64,000 bases of DNA from UBA1206 sp050953105 (GTDB taxonomy: Bacteria > Bacillota > Clostridia > Oscillospirales > CAG-382): positions 1 through 64,000 of the forward strand of contig JBMNMA010000001.1 in the NCBI GenBank assembly GCA_050953105.1, given 5' to 3'. Below are positions 34,556 to 42,815 of the stretch, in pieces. A program made the position numbers and the translations under genes. Below the pieces are notes generated by a model. That model was not told where the DNA came from. It made no database searches and worked only from the letters and a program-made list of their open reading frames with translations. The stretch's first letter is position 1, and each line of letters opens with the position of its first letter.

Positions 34556-36655
34556 ATGTTCGAAAATCACAGAACATTCCAGTTTACCCTTGCCGGCCGA
34601 CCTTTGACTATCGAAACCGGCAAAATCAGCCAGCTTTCCAACGGCTCCTGCCTGGTGCGCTACGGCGACACCGTTATTTTGGCCAACGTAACCGCTTCCG
34701 CAGCCCCCAGAGAGGGCATTGACTTTTTGCCCCTTTCGGTTGACTTTGAGGAACGCCTTTACGCAGTGGGTAAAATCCCCGGCAGCTTTTTAAAGAGAGA
34801 AGGCCGCCCCAGTGAAAAAGCCGTGCTTACCAGCCGTGTCATCGACCGGCCAATACGTCCGTTGTTCCCCAAGGATTTCAGAAACGACGTGGTGCTTTCG
34901 CTGATGGTGATGTCGGTTGACCCCGACAACTCCCCCGAAATTGCCGCAATGATCGGTGCGTCCATTGCCCTTTCCATTTCGGATATTCCCTGGAACGGGC
35001 CGATAGCCGGCGTTTTTGTGGGCCTTGTGGATGGCGAACTGGTTATCAACCCCACCGCCGCTCAGCGTGAAAAATCCATCCTTGAGCTTACCGTTGCCGG
35101 AACAAAAGAAAAGGTTATAATGATCGAAGCCGGCGCCAAGGAAGTGGACGAGGCCACCATGTTCAACGCTATCATGAAGGCTCACGAGGTTATAAAGCCC
35201 CTTGTTGACTTCATTCAGCAGATAGCCGACGAGGTTGGCAAACCCAAATTTGCATATCCCTCCTTCGATATTAACGAGGAGATGTTTAAAAAGATTGAAG
35301 CCCTTGCCGAGGAGGACGTTAAAGCCGCCCTCGACACCGACGACAAAACCGTACGCGAAGAAAGGCTTAAACCCATATACGAGAAGGTGTTTGCAGCCCT
35401 TGCGGAAGAATACCCCGACTCCACCGTTCAGATTAACGAGTGCATGTATAAACTTCAGAAGAAGATTGTCCGCCACTGGCTGAAGAACGAACGGCGCAGG
35501 GTTGACGGCAGGCGTATGGACCAAATCCGTCCCCTGGCCTGCGAAGTGGGCCTTCTTCCCCGCACCCACGGTTCGGCGTTATTTACAAGAGGACAAACCC
35601 AGGTGCTTACCGTTGCCACCCTTGCTCCTTTGCGTGAGGCTCAGCTCCTTGACGGCATAGACATGGAAGAAACCAAGCGGTATATGCATCACTACAACAT
35701 GCCCGCCTACTCTGTGGGTGAGGCCCGTCCTTCAAGATCCCCCAGCAGACGTGAAATAGGCCACGGCGCCCTTGCCGAAAGAGCGCTTGAGCCGGTTATC
35801 CCCCCGCAGGAGGAATTTCCCTACGCCATTCGTCTGGTGTCTGAGGTTGTGTCATCCAACGGCTCCACCTCCCAGGCTTCGGTGTGCGCCTCCTCCCTTG
35901 CGTTAATGGACGCCGGTGTTCCCATTTCGGCGGCGGTTGCAGGCATATCCTGCGGCCTTATCACCGACGACGACGGCGGCTGGGCCACCATGATAGACAT
36001 TCAGGGCCTTGAGGACTTTTTCGGCGACATGGACTTTAAAGTTGCCGGAACCAAAAACGGTATAACCGCCATTCAGATGGACCTTAAAATAGACGGCCTT
36101 ACCCCCGACATTATCGAAAACGCCCTTGAAGTTACCAAAAGGGGAAGACTTTTCATTCTTGACAACGTAATGAATCCCTGCATTGCCCAGCCCAGACCCG
36201 ACGTTTCTGAATACGCTCCCAAGATGATTTCCACCAAGATTGATCCCGAAAAGATCAGAGAAGTCATCGGCAGCGGCGGCAAGGTTATTCAAAAAATCTG
36301 TGCCGACACAGGCGCTCAGATTGACATTGAGGACGACGGCAGCATATTCATTTCGGCTGTTGACAAAAAGAACGCCTACCGTGCTCTTGACATCATCAAC
36401 GCCATTGTTATGGATCCCGAACCCGGCGCAATCTACACCGGCAAGGTTACGGGTATAATCCCCATAGGCTGCTTTGTTGAATACGCCCCCGGCAAGGAAG
36501 GCATGGTGCATATCTCCAAGCTGGACAAAAAGCGTGTTGAAAAGGTAGAGGACGTTGTATCTATAGGCGACACTATCAAGGTTATGGTGCTCGGAGTAGA
36601 TAACAAAGGCCGTATAAACCTTTCAAGAAAAGACGCCCTTGACGTATACGAATGA
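34556..36655 (+). CDS. pnp: polyribonucleotide nucleotidyltransferase (PNPase)
   Basis: 699 residues. Two RNase PH domains (first near 10-140, second near 310-540) with the catalytic-site segments PSRSPSRREIGHGALAERAL and MDAGVPISAAVAGISCGLI...DIQGLEDFFGDMDFKVAGT. A KH domain (IREVIGSGGKVIQKICADTGAQIDI) and an S1 domain (GAIYTGKVTGIIPIGCFVEYAPGKEGMVHISKL) complete the protein. It degrades RNA 3' to 5' with phosphate. ATG MFENHRTFQ follows AAAGGAAAAG. Confidence 0.98.
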   Translation: MFENHRTFQFTLAGRPLTIETGKISQLSNGSCLVRYGDTVILANVTASAAPREGIDFLPLSVDFEERLYAVGKIPGSFLKREGRPSEKAVLTSRVIDRPIRPLFPKDFRNDVVLSLMVMSVDPDNSPEIAAMIGASIALSISDIPWNGPIAGVFVGLVDGELVINPTAAQREKSILELTVAGTKEKVIMIEAGAKEVDEATMFNAIMKAHEVIKPLVDFIQQIADEVGKPKFAYPSFDINEEMFKKIEALAEEDVKAALDTDDKTVREERLKPIYEKVFAALAEEYPDSTVQINECMYKLQKKIVRHWLKNERRRVDGRRMDQIRPLACEVGLLPRTHGSALFTRGQTQVLTVATLAPLREAQLLDGIDMEETKRYMHHYNMPAYSVGEARPSRSPSRREIGHGALAERALEPVIPPQEEFPYAIRLVSEVVSSNGSTSQASVCASSLALMDAGVPISAAVAGISCGLITDDDGGWATMIDIQGLEDFFGDMDFKVAGTKNGITAIQMDLKIDGLTPDIIENALEVTKRGRLFILDNVMNPCIAQPRPDVSEYAPKMISTKIDPEKIREVIGSGGKVIQKICADTGAQIDIEDDGSIFISAVDKKNAYRALDIINAIVMDPEPGAIYTGKVTGIIPIGCFVEYAPGKEGMVHISKLDKKRVEKVEDVVSIGDTIKVMVLGVDNKGRINLSRKDALDVYE

Positions 36656-36675
36656 TAAAGTAATTAAATAAGTTA

Positions 36676-36704
36676 AAAAACACCGCAGCAATGCGGTGTT
36701 TTTT
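36676..36704 (+). terminator. terminator of rpsO-pnp
   Basis: AAACACCGCA / TGCGGTGTTT stem, loop GCAA, followed by a T run. Confidence 0.94.
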
Positions 36705-36842
36705 GTTTGCCTTGATATATTGTCCGGCAGCATAAGCCGGAAAGTTATTAAATAAATTTCTAAATATTGCTAATCAGCCGACGGAATATGACAAAAATAT
36801 TGTTTTCATAAAAATATAATTGTTTTAAAGGAGTGAAAGCAA

Positions 36843-37157
36843 GTGAATTATAAAATCGACACCCAGAACGGAATTATGGATATTACTATGTTTGGGGAAA
36901 TGGACCACCATTCGGCAAAGACGGCAAGGGAGGAAATCGATGCGGCTATAACCTTCGAATCTCCCATGATACTAAGGCTTAACCTTTCAAACATAAACTT
37001 CTGCGATTCGGCTGGCCTTGGCTTTATTATGGGCCGCTACCGTAAAATGCAGTCTATCGGCGGCAGTCTTACGTTAATAAACCCCTCCGAATCAGTCCGG
37101 CGGATACTGAAGCTTGCAGGACTTGACCGGCTTATACGCACAGAAATTACAAAATAG
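36843..37157 (+). CDS. spoIIAA: anti-sigma-F factor antagonist
   Basis: 104 residues of the STAS family. The phosphorylatable serine lies in NINFCDSAGLGFIMGRYR, near residue 58. Dephosphorylated SpoIIAA frees sigma-F from SpoIIAB in the forespore. Start is GTG, nine bases after AAAGGAG. First gene of the spoIIA operon, 29 bp before spoIIAB. Confidence 0.95.
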   Translation: MNYKIDTQNGIMDITMFGEMDHHSAKTAREEIDAAITFESPMILRLNLSNINFCDSAGLGFIMGRYRKMQSIGGSLTLINPSESVRRILKLAGLDRLIRTEITK

Positions 37158-37186
37158 CTGACATAAAAGAAAGGCATGGTTTTAAA

Positions 37187-37636
37187 ATGAGGAAAAAAGC
37201 GTTAAATTCCTTTAAATGCATCTTCCCCGCTTTGTCGGTTAACGAGGGGTTTTCCCGCTACATAACCGCCGCTTTTGCCACTATCCTTGACCTGAGGATA
37301 AACGAAATTGCCGACCTGAAAACCGCCGTTAGCGAGGCGGTTACCAATGTCATTGTCCACGGCTATGCCAAACCCGAATACGACAAAAATCAAAAGCTGG
37401 TGTTTTTATCGGGGGATTTTTACTCCGGCGGCAAGGTAGTTATAACCATAAAGGACAAGGGCTGCGGTATTGAAAACGTTGACAAGGCCATGGAGCCGCT
37501 GTACACCACCGCTCCGGAAGAAGAACGGTCGGGAATGGGCTTTACCATAATGCAGGCGCTGGTGGATGACATGAAGGTGATCTCAAAACCGGGAAAGGGG
37601 ACCACCGTCCGTCTTACCAAAAAGCTAAAAATGTGA
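37187..37636 (+). CDS. spoIIAB: anti-sigma-F factor, serine kinase
   Basis: 149 residues of the GHKL ATPase fold. The N box is LKTAVSEAVTNVIVHGY, the G1 box DKGCGIENVD and the G2 region EERSGMGFTIMQALVDD. SpoIIAB binds and blocks sigma-F and phosphorylates SpoIIAA. Its TGA overlaps the sigF ATG by one base (TGATG), so the inhibitor and sigma factor are made together. Confidence 0.95.
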   Translation: MRKKALNSFKCIFPALSVNEGFSRYITAAFATILDLRINEIADLKTAVSEAVTNVIVHGYAKPEYDKNQKLVFLSGDFYSGGKVVITIKDKGCGIENVDKAMEPLYTTAPEEERSGMGFTIMQALVDDMKVISKPGKGTTVRLTKKLKM

Positions 37637-38340
37637 TGTTTGAAGATATAAACACCCCCGAGCTTTTTGAAAAAGCCAAAAACGGGGACAAAGACGCCTT
37701 TGACAAGGTGGTGCTGGCCAATATGGGCTTGGTAAAAGCCATAGCCAGACATTTTACCGACCGGGGCACCGACTTTGAGGATTTGGTTCAGATAGGCTCG
37801 ATAGGCCTTATGAAGGCGGTTAAAAATTACGACCTTTCCTCCGGCAACCGCTTTTCCACCTATGCGGTTCCCCTTATAACCGGCGAAATCAAAAAGCATC
37901 TGCGGGATGACGGAATAATAAAGGTTTCACGGGAATTAAAGCGGATATCCTCTCTTGTGGCAAAAAAGCGGCAGGAATATGTTAAGGAACACGGGGAGGA
38001 ACCCTCGGTTTCGGTGCTGGCATCTCTATGCGACCTTTCGGAAATCGACGTGGCCAACGCCTGCGAAGCCACTCTGCCCACGCTTTCCTTTTCCGAACCG
38101 GAGGGGGACACCACCCTTGAAAACCTGATAGGCAGCGATAACATTACAGCGGCGGTAGAAAAAATTTCCCTCCGTCAGGCAATGCTTTGCCTAAAACACG
38201 ACGAAAGGGAGATTATTTTTAACCGTTATTTTTTAAACAAGTCCCAAAAGGAAACCGGTGAGCTATTGGGTATGACCCAGGTTATGGTTTCACGCAAGGA
38301 AAAGAAAATTATAGAAAAAATGCGAAAAGAAATGCTTTGA
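37636..38340 (+). CDS. sigF: RNA polymerase sigma-F factor
   Basis: 234 residues. Region 2 reads MGLVKAIARHFTDRGTDFEDLVQIGSIGLMKAVKNYD...FSTYAVPLITGEIKKHLRDDG; region 3 ISRELKRISSLVAKKRQEYVKEHGEEPSVSVLASL; region 4 ends in QKETGELLGMTQVMVSRKEKKIIEKMR. This is the first forespore-specific sigma factor. The ATG overlaps the spoIIAB stop; a GTG one codon earlier is less likely. The stop abuts the stop of the convergent PHP gene with no bases between. Confidence 0.96.
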   Translation: MFEDINTPELFEKAKNGDKDAFDKVVLANMGLVKAIARHFTDRGTDFEDLVQIGSIGLMKAVKNYDLSSGNRFSTYAVPLITGEIKKHLRDDGIIKVSRELKRISSLVAKKRQEYVKEHGEEPSVSVLASLCDLSEIDVANACEATLPTLSFSEPEGDTTLENLIGSDNITAAVEKISLRQAMLCLKHDEREIIFNRYFLNKSQKETGELLGMTQVMVSRKEKKIIEKMRKEML

Positions 38341-39207
38341 TTATTTGGAAAAATCAATTATTCCTTTGTTAAGGTTAAGCCTTTGAATAAGGTTTTCAGC
38401 CTTAATTATACCGTCCATGGGGCCCCAGCCGCCGGTAAGCATATGGCCGTCAGCGGTGGCGCAAAACCTAACGCCTAGCTCGTTTGCCCTTATAAGCACC
38501 TTTTCGTTTACCACGCCACTACCATGGAGTTCCCACAATACGCCGTGTTCGGCGGCGGTTTTCATTAAAGGCTCAATAATTTCAACGCATTTGTCCCGGC
38601 CCAGAGAGTCAACGTCGCAAAGATAGGTGCGAAGCGGAAGCATTCCGTCTGCCATATGGGCAAGGGTTTTAACCTTGGGAAAACGCTTTATGGCGTTTAT
38701 GTAGCCATTTACAAGGCCGGTCAGCATTTTTTCGGGACCGACGGCCTTTACCTTTTCACGCCATTCGTCCCGTTGACGGTAACCTTCCTCATTTTTAAAT
38801 TCGGGACAAAAATCCAGGTTGGGATATAACAAAAAGTCCATTTTACAGCATTCAAGGTCTATCATATAATGGACCGACAGGGCGCACATATCTATTTTGG
38901 CCTGGTCGTTAAGGGGGATATTAATATCCCCTTTTTCGTTTACCAGCTCTGTTTCAACACCGGAATGGATTTTTATTTTTTCGGGGACATAGGATGAATA
39001 TTCATCAAGGTATTGCTGCCACTGGTCGGGTTTGATTTTGTGCCAGCATACCCAGTCATCCTTTCCGTTGGGAAGGGCTTGGGAATAGTGCTTTAGCACC
39101 GATATCTCATCTACCCCCAGCTCCATACATCTTTTTTCGATATTGGGGAAGGTCATATCCTTGGTAGCACAGCCGTCAAGGTAGTAATGGACGTGATAAT
39201 CTTTCAT
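38341..39207 (-). CDS. PHP-domain metal-dependent hydrolase
   Basis: 288 residues. The PHP superfamily motifs are the N-terminal MKDYHVHYYLDG, HSGVETEL, ALSVHYM, VKTLAHMADGM and the C-terminal CATADGHM. Members include histidinol phosphatase HisK and 5'-3' phosphoesterases, so the substrate is open. ATG with AAAGGAA upstream. It lies 1 bp after the TtcA-like gene, probably in one transcript. Confidence 0.85.
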   Translation of the reverse strand: MKDYHVHYYLDGCATKDMTFPNIEKRCMELGVDEISVLKHYSQALPNGKDDWVCWHKIKPDQWQQYLDEYSSYVPEKIKIHSGVETELVNEKGDINIPLNDQAKIDMCALSVHYMIDLECCKMDFLLYPNLDFCPEFKNEEGYRQRDEWREKVKAVGPEKMLTGLVNGYINAIKRFPKVKTLAHMADGMLPLRTYLCDVDSLGRDKCVEIIEPLMKTAAEHGVLWELHGSGVVNEKVLIRANELGVRFCATADGHMLTGGWGPMDGIIKAENLIQRLNLNKGIIDFSK

Positions 39208-39208
39208 A

Positions 39209-39961
39209 TTAATATTCCTTTCTCCCTCTGGGGATGACGGTAAAGCCCGATATATTTGACCGTTCCATGGCGCCGAAGATGCGCTTTTTGGTGCCGTGGT
39301 TTTCCCTTTCAAGCTCTGACAGCAGATCTTTCATTTTCTGCCGCTGGGTGTTGCCGTCGGCGGGGCAGACCTTTGGCATAATTTCAAGTCCTTCGGCTTT
39401 TACAAAACGCTTTATCTCCTTTTCCGGGGTGTAGATAAAGGGGCGGATAACGGTTATCCCCGTCCGGTCAAGGTTGGTTACCGGCTGAAAGCAGCCTATA
39501 CGCCCTTCGTTTAAAAGATTAAGCATAAATGTTTCAATGGCGTCGTCATAGTGGTGCCCGTAGGCCACTTTATTTGTGCCGTTAGCCAAAGCCACATTGT
39601 TTAATGCCCCACGGCGAAGATTGGCGCACAAAGAGCAGGGGTTCGGTTCCTTGCGAAGCTCAAAAACGATTTTATATATATTGGTTTGCTCGATAATAAG
39701 CTCCACATCCACCTCGTCGCAAAGGCGTTTGATGGAATCAAGGTTGGCGCCGGGATAGCCGTTGTCAAGGGTTATGGCCACCACGTCGAATTTTCTGGGG
39801 TAAAAGCGGGACAGGGCTTTAAGCACACAAAGCAACGTTGTGGAATCCTTGCCGCCGCTTAAGCCTACGGCGACTTTGTCACCTTCGGCAATCATATCAT
39901 AACCGTCCACCGCTCGCCTGACCTGGGACAGTATTTTTTGTATGGATTTGAATTCTCTCAT
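39209..39961 (-). CDS. TtcA-family tRNA 2-thiocytidine-type thiolase
   Basis: 250 residues of the PP-loop ATPase fold. SGGKDSTTLL (about 34-43) is the pyrophosphate loop; CSLCANLRRG gives the CxxC pair typical of TtcA, and GHHYDDAIETFMLNLL is the adjacent family signature. TtcA adds sulfur to C32 of tRNAs using an iron-sulfur cluster. The C-terminus NTQRQKMKDLL is also characteristic. It heads a two-gene unit with the PHP gene. ATG start near the edge of a T-rich region. A cysteine desulfurase able to supply sulfur is encoded 1.1 kb away. Confidence 0.85.
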   Translation of the reverse strand: MREFKSIQKILSQVRRAVDGYDMIAEGDKVAVGLSGGKDSTTLLCVLKALSRFYPRKFDVVAITLDNGYPGANLDSIKRLCDEVDVELIIEQTNIYKIVFELRKEPNPCSLCANLRRGALNNVALANGTNKVAYGHHYDDAIETFMLNLLNEGRIGCFQPVTNLDRTGITVIRPFIYTPEKEIKRFVKAEGLEIMPKVCPADGNTQRQKMKDLLSELERENHGTKKRIFGAMERSNISGFTVIPRGRKEY

Positions 39962-40120
39962 AAATACATCCTTATATCTTTATATACACTATATATCACA
40001 ACACATTGTATTTTTCAACGGTTTTTTAAAAAAGCGTATTTTGAAAGTTGTCAAAACGCGAGAAATTGAAAGAAAATAAAAGAAAACATAGGCGAAAATA
40101 AAAATATTTTGATTTAGCTA

Positions 40121-40148
40121 TTGACAAAATGAATTTTTCTGTTATAAT
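40121..40148 (+). promoter_or_regulatory. rplM-rpsI promoter
   Basis: TTGACA, 16-bp spacer, TATAAT. The 15 bases ATTTAGCTATTGACA (40112-40126) are identical to those at the rplJ promoter (49368-49382). Confidence 0.9.
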
Positions 40149-40189
40149 GCGTTGGTGCGATAAAATATTTTAAACGGAGGAAAACATCC

Positions 40190-40621
40190 ATGTCAACATT
40201 CATGGCTAAAAAAGAGGAAATATCCCGCACGTGGTATGTCATAGATGCCGAAGGCAAGACATTGGGCAAAGTTGCTACCACCGCAGCTACAGTATTAAAC
40301 GGCAAACACCGTCCCGAATACACCCCCCACGTTGACTGCGGCGATTGCGTTATCGTTATAAATGCCGAAAAGGTAGTGTTAACCGGCAAAAAGCTGGACC
40401 AGAAATTCTACTACCGTCATTCAGGCTATATAGGCGGTCTTAAGGCGGTTAAATACCGCACACTTATGGAAACCAGGCCCGAAAAAGCCGTTGAGCTTGC
40501 CGTTAAGGGAATGCTCCCCAAGAACAAAATCGGTGATGCATCTTTCGGTCGTCTTAAGGTTTACCGTGGTCCCGAACACAAGCAGCAGGCTCAGCAGCCC
40601 GTTGTCCTTGAAGTTAAGTAA
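40190..40621 (+). CDS. rplM: 50S ribosomal protein L13
   Basis: 143 residues: WYVIDAEGKTLGKVATTAATVLNGKHRPEYTPHVDCGDCVIVINAEKV, and the KGMLPKNKIGDASFGRLKVYRGPEHKQQAQQP signature. ATG nine bases after GGAGG. An internal ATG (MAKKEEIS) five codons in is the only alternative. Pairs with rpsI 13 bp downstream. Confidence 0.98.
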   Translation: MSTFMAKKEEISRTWYVIDAEGKTLGKVATTAATVLNGKHRPEYTPHVDCGDCVIVINAEKVVLTGKKLDQKFYYRHSGYIGGLKAVKYRTLMETRPEKAVELAVKGMLPKNKIGDASFGRLKVYRGPEHKQQAQQPVVLEVK

Positions 40622-40634
40622 GGAGGATTAAGCA

Positions 40635-41039
40635 ATGACATATATACCTTCAAAACCCTATTTCTACGGCACAGGCAGAAGAAAATCCTCGACCGCTCGT
40701 GTCAGACTTATCCCCGGCTCGGGCGCTATAACCGTTAACAAAAGGGACATTGACGATTATTTCGGCCTTGACACCCTTAAGCTTATCATCAACCAGCCTT
40801 TTGCCGTAACCGGCACCCAGGGCAGATTTGACGTTGTGGCATCCGTTCAGGGCGGCGGCATTTCCGGTCAGGCAGGTGCCATCCGTCACGGCATAGCCAG
40901 AGCTCTGCTTCAGGCTAACGATGAATACAAGCAGGCTTTGAAGAAAGCGGGCTTGTTAACCCGTGACCCGAGAATGAAAGAACGTAAGAAATACGGTCTC
41001 AAAGCCGCAAGACGCGCTTCCCAGTTCTCAAAGCGTTAA
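40635..41039 (+). CDS. rpsI: 30S ribosomal protein S9
   Basis: 134 residues. FYGTGRRKSSTARVRLIPGSGAITVN at the N-terminus and DPRMKERKKYGLKAARRASQFSKR at the C-terminus, which reaches the P-site. ATG follows AAGGAGG. Second gene of the rplM unit; terminator after it. Confidence 0.98.
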   Translation: MTYIPSKPYFYGTGRRKSSTARVRLIPGSGAITVNKRDIDDYFGLDTLKLIINQPFAVTGTQGRFDVVASVQGGGISGQAGAIRHGIARALLQANDEYKQALKKAGLLTRDPRMKERKKYGLKAARRASQFSKR

Positions 41040-41064
41040 GTTTATACAAGATTACAAAAATCAA

Positions 41065-41100
41065 AAAGCCGGGGAAACGGTTATGTTTCCCCGGTTTTTT
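41065..41100. terminator. bidirectional terminator between rpsI and nifS-like gene
   Basis: AAAAGCCGGGGAAAC / GTTTCCCCGGTTTTTT stem with a six-base loop and T tracts on both strands. The T run abuts the stop codon of the convergent gene. Confidence 0.93.
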
Positions 41101-42232
41101 ATTTTATTCTTCTTAATTTTTCAACCGTTTCTTTTATGGTCTCAACCACATAATCGGTATCATCGGGGGAATTATATTCACTAAAGGAAAGTCGGAGTGA
41201 ACCTAAAGCCAGTTTTTCATCATGTCCCAATGCCAGCAAAACATAGCTGGGTTTGTTGGTTCCCGAATGGCAGGCCGAGCCGCTGGAGGCGGCAATTCCC
41301 TTAAAGTCAAGGTGATAAATAAGCGCTTCGCCGTCTATTCCCTCAAAGCATACCGAAAGAATGTTTGACAAGCAGTTTTGACCGCCGTTTATAACGGCTC
41401 CTTTGATTTGACTTATTCCCTCTATCAGTCTTTGCCGGATGATAGCGCAATTTTTATTGCTCTCATTTATATTTTTAACCGATTTTTCAAGGGCCAAAGC
41501 CATGCATAAGGCGGAAATATAGTTTTCGGTGCCGGCACGCTTTTCATTTTCCTGCATTCCGCCGGATATTATCGGAGGGAGGTCAATTCCCTCTCTTATA
41601 TATAACACGCCTATGCCCTTCGGTCCGTGGAACTTATGAGACGAAAGGGAAAGCATATCAATACCGAGTGCTTTGACATTTATATCAATCTTGCCTGCCG
41701 CCTGGACAGCGTCGGTGTGGAGCAAAACCCCTTTCGATTTGCATATTTCGGCTATTTCCCCTATGGGCTGGATGGTGCCGATTTCGTTGCTGGCAAACAT
41801 CACCGACACAAGTGCGGTTTGGTTTGTTATGGCTTTTTCAATATCATAAGGTGAAACAACGCCATCCCGGTTTACACCCACGACCGTGCAATTTATATTA
41901 TTATTTTCGATAACCTTTAACACCGACGGATGCTCTATGGCGGTGGTGACTATATGATTTTTCCCCTGTTTTTCGTATGCCTTTATGGCACCTGATATAG
42001 CCCAGTTGTTACACTCGCTGCCGCCGGAGGTAAAGTAAATCTCCCCAATGTCACAGCCAAGGCAGCCGGCCACCGTTTGCCTTGCTTTATTTAAAATTTT
42101 CCTTGCCTCCGCCCCCTCGCCATGAAGGGAGGAAGGATTTGCAAAAACGGTTTTTGAAAGGTCGGCCATCTGGTCTATAATATCCGGATAAGGCATGGTG
42201 GTGGCGGCGTTGTCCATGTAAATTCTTTTCAT
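41099..42232 (-). CDS. NifS/IscS-type cysteine desulfurase
   Basis: 377 residues, group I aminotransferase class V. YMDNAATTMP at the N-terminus, ACGGSECNNWAI-type FTSGGSECNNW, the PLP lysine in SLSSHKFHGPKG and the catalytic cysteine in SSGSACHSGTNKPS. It releases sulfur from cysteine as an enzyme persulfide for Fe-S clusters or tRNA thiolation. No iscU or mnmA follows, so the acceptor is unknown. Its own consensus promoter and terminator make it a single gene. Confidence 0.93.
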   Translation of the reverse strand: MKRIYMDNAATTMPYPDIIDQMADLSKTVFANPSSLHGEGAEARKILNKARQTVAGCLGCDIGEIYFTSGGSECNNWAISGAIKAYEKQGKNHIVTTAIEHPSVLKVIENNNINCTVVGVNRDGVVSPYDIEKAITNQTALVSVMFASNEIGTIQPIGEIAEICKSKGVLLHTDAVQAAGKIDINVKALGIDMLSLSSHKFHGPKGIGVLYIREGIDLPPIISGGMQENEKRAGTENYISALCMALALEKSVKNINESNKNCAIIRQRLIEGISQIKGAVINGGQNCLSNILSVCFEGIDGEALIYHLDFKGIAASSGSACHSGTNKPSYVLLALGHDEKLALGSLRLSFSEYNSPDDTDYVVETIKETVEKLRRIK

Positions 42233-42264
42233 TTTTGCTACCTTTTAACTATAAATGTCAAAAC

Positions 42265-42293
42265 ATTATAACACCGTCGTTTTTTTATGTCAA
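42265..42293 (-). promoter_or_regulatory. promoter of the NifS-like gene
   Basis: Minus strand TTGACA (complement 42288-42293), 17-bp spacer, TATAAT (complement 42265-42270). Confidence 0.92.
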
Positions 42294-42373
42294 CAATGGG
42301 ACAAGGGTATAAAAAATGCAGATATTCATAAATATTCCATAAATATTTTTTAGTTTAAACAACACAATATTCA

Positions 42374-42391
42374 CGAGAGTATTAGCTCTCG
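42374..42391 (+). other. 5' UTR hairpin before the SASP gene
   Basis: CGAGAG / CTCTCG stem with loop TATTAG, 11 bp upstream of the ribosome site. It may stabilise the spore-protein mRNA. A/T-rich sequence at 42321-42350 probably holds the forespore promoter, but I could not fix its boxes. Confidence 0.55.
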
Positions 42392-42416
42392 AACTATTTG
42401 CTAAAGGAGAACTATT

Positions 42417-42617
42417 ATGGCTAACAAATCTCTTGTTCCTGAAGCTAAGGAAGCTTTGAACAAATTCAAAATGGAAGCCGCTTCGGAAGTCGGCGTTAAC
42501 CTCAAGCAGGGCTATAACGGCGACCTCACCTCCAAGCAGGCCGGTTCTATCGGCGGTCAGATGGTAAAACGGATGATTGAAAACGCCGAGAACGCAATGA
42601 AGACCGGTGGTCGATAA
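42417..42617 (+). CDS. alpha/beta-type small acid-soluble spore protein
   Basis: 66 residues. The conserved core MEAASEVGVNLKQGYNGDLTSKQAGSIGGQMVKRMIENAE contains the GPR protease cut region near MEAASE and the DNA-binding GSIGGxMVKRMI helix. SASPs coat and protect spore DNA and are made late in the forespore under sigma-G. ATG eight bases after AAAGGAG. Confidence 0.95.
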   Translation: MANKSLVPEAKEALNKFKMEAASEVGVNLKQGYNGDLTSKQAGSIGGQMVKRMIENAENAMKTGGR

Positions 42618-42745
42618 ACTGACGGGAGTTAACCTAAGGTTTATTAATAGCGTATATTCCCTTTTGAATTCCCGTCGGCATAAAAACCCGGCGTTGTAGC
42701 CGAAGTTGCCGATAATGGTATGTCCTGACGGGATAAAAGCGTTAT

Positions 42746-42771
42746 AAAAGCCTTAAACCAACAGGCTTTTG
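42746..42771 (+). terminator. hairpin after the SASP gene
   Basis: AAAAGCC / GGCTTTT stem with an 11-base loop. An upstream GACGGGA / TCCCGTC pairing (42619-42685 region) adds structure to the same 3' region. Confidence 0.6.
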
Positions 42772-42776
42772 GGCAT

Positions 42777-42815
42777 AAAGCACCCTCCGGATGTCTTTTG
42801 GGGGGTGCTTTCATT
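42777..42815. terminator. convergent terminator
   Basis: AAAGCACCCTCC / GGGGGGTGCTTT stem, 12 bp with one G-T pair, T-rich after it on the plus strand. It lies between the SASP gene and the end of the convergent desulfurase-like gene. Confidence 0.7.

Noticed and set aside
34790..35569. 259-codon minus-strand frame
   Set aside because: Antisense shadow of pnp; composition reflects the opposite codons, and no start signal.
35903..36511. 202-codon minus-strand frame
   Set aside because: Antisense to the conserved pnp C-terminal half; Gly/Asn/Val-rich shadow.
36721..36842. A sigma-H promoter for spoIIAA
   Set aside because: GGAATAT near 36782 resembles a -35, but no matching -10 at the right spacing could be set by eye.
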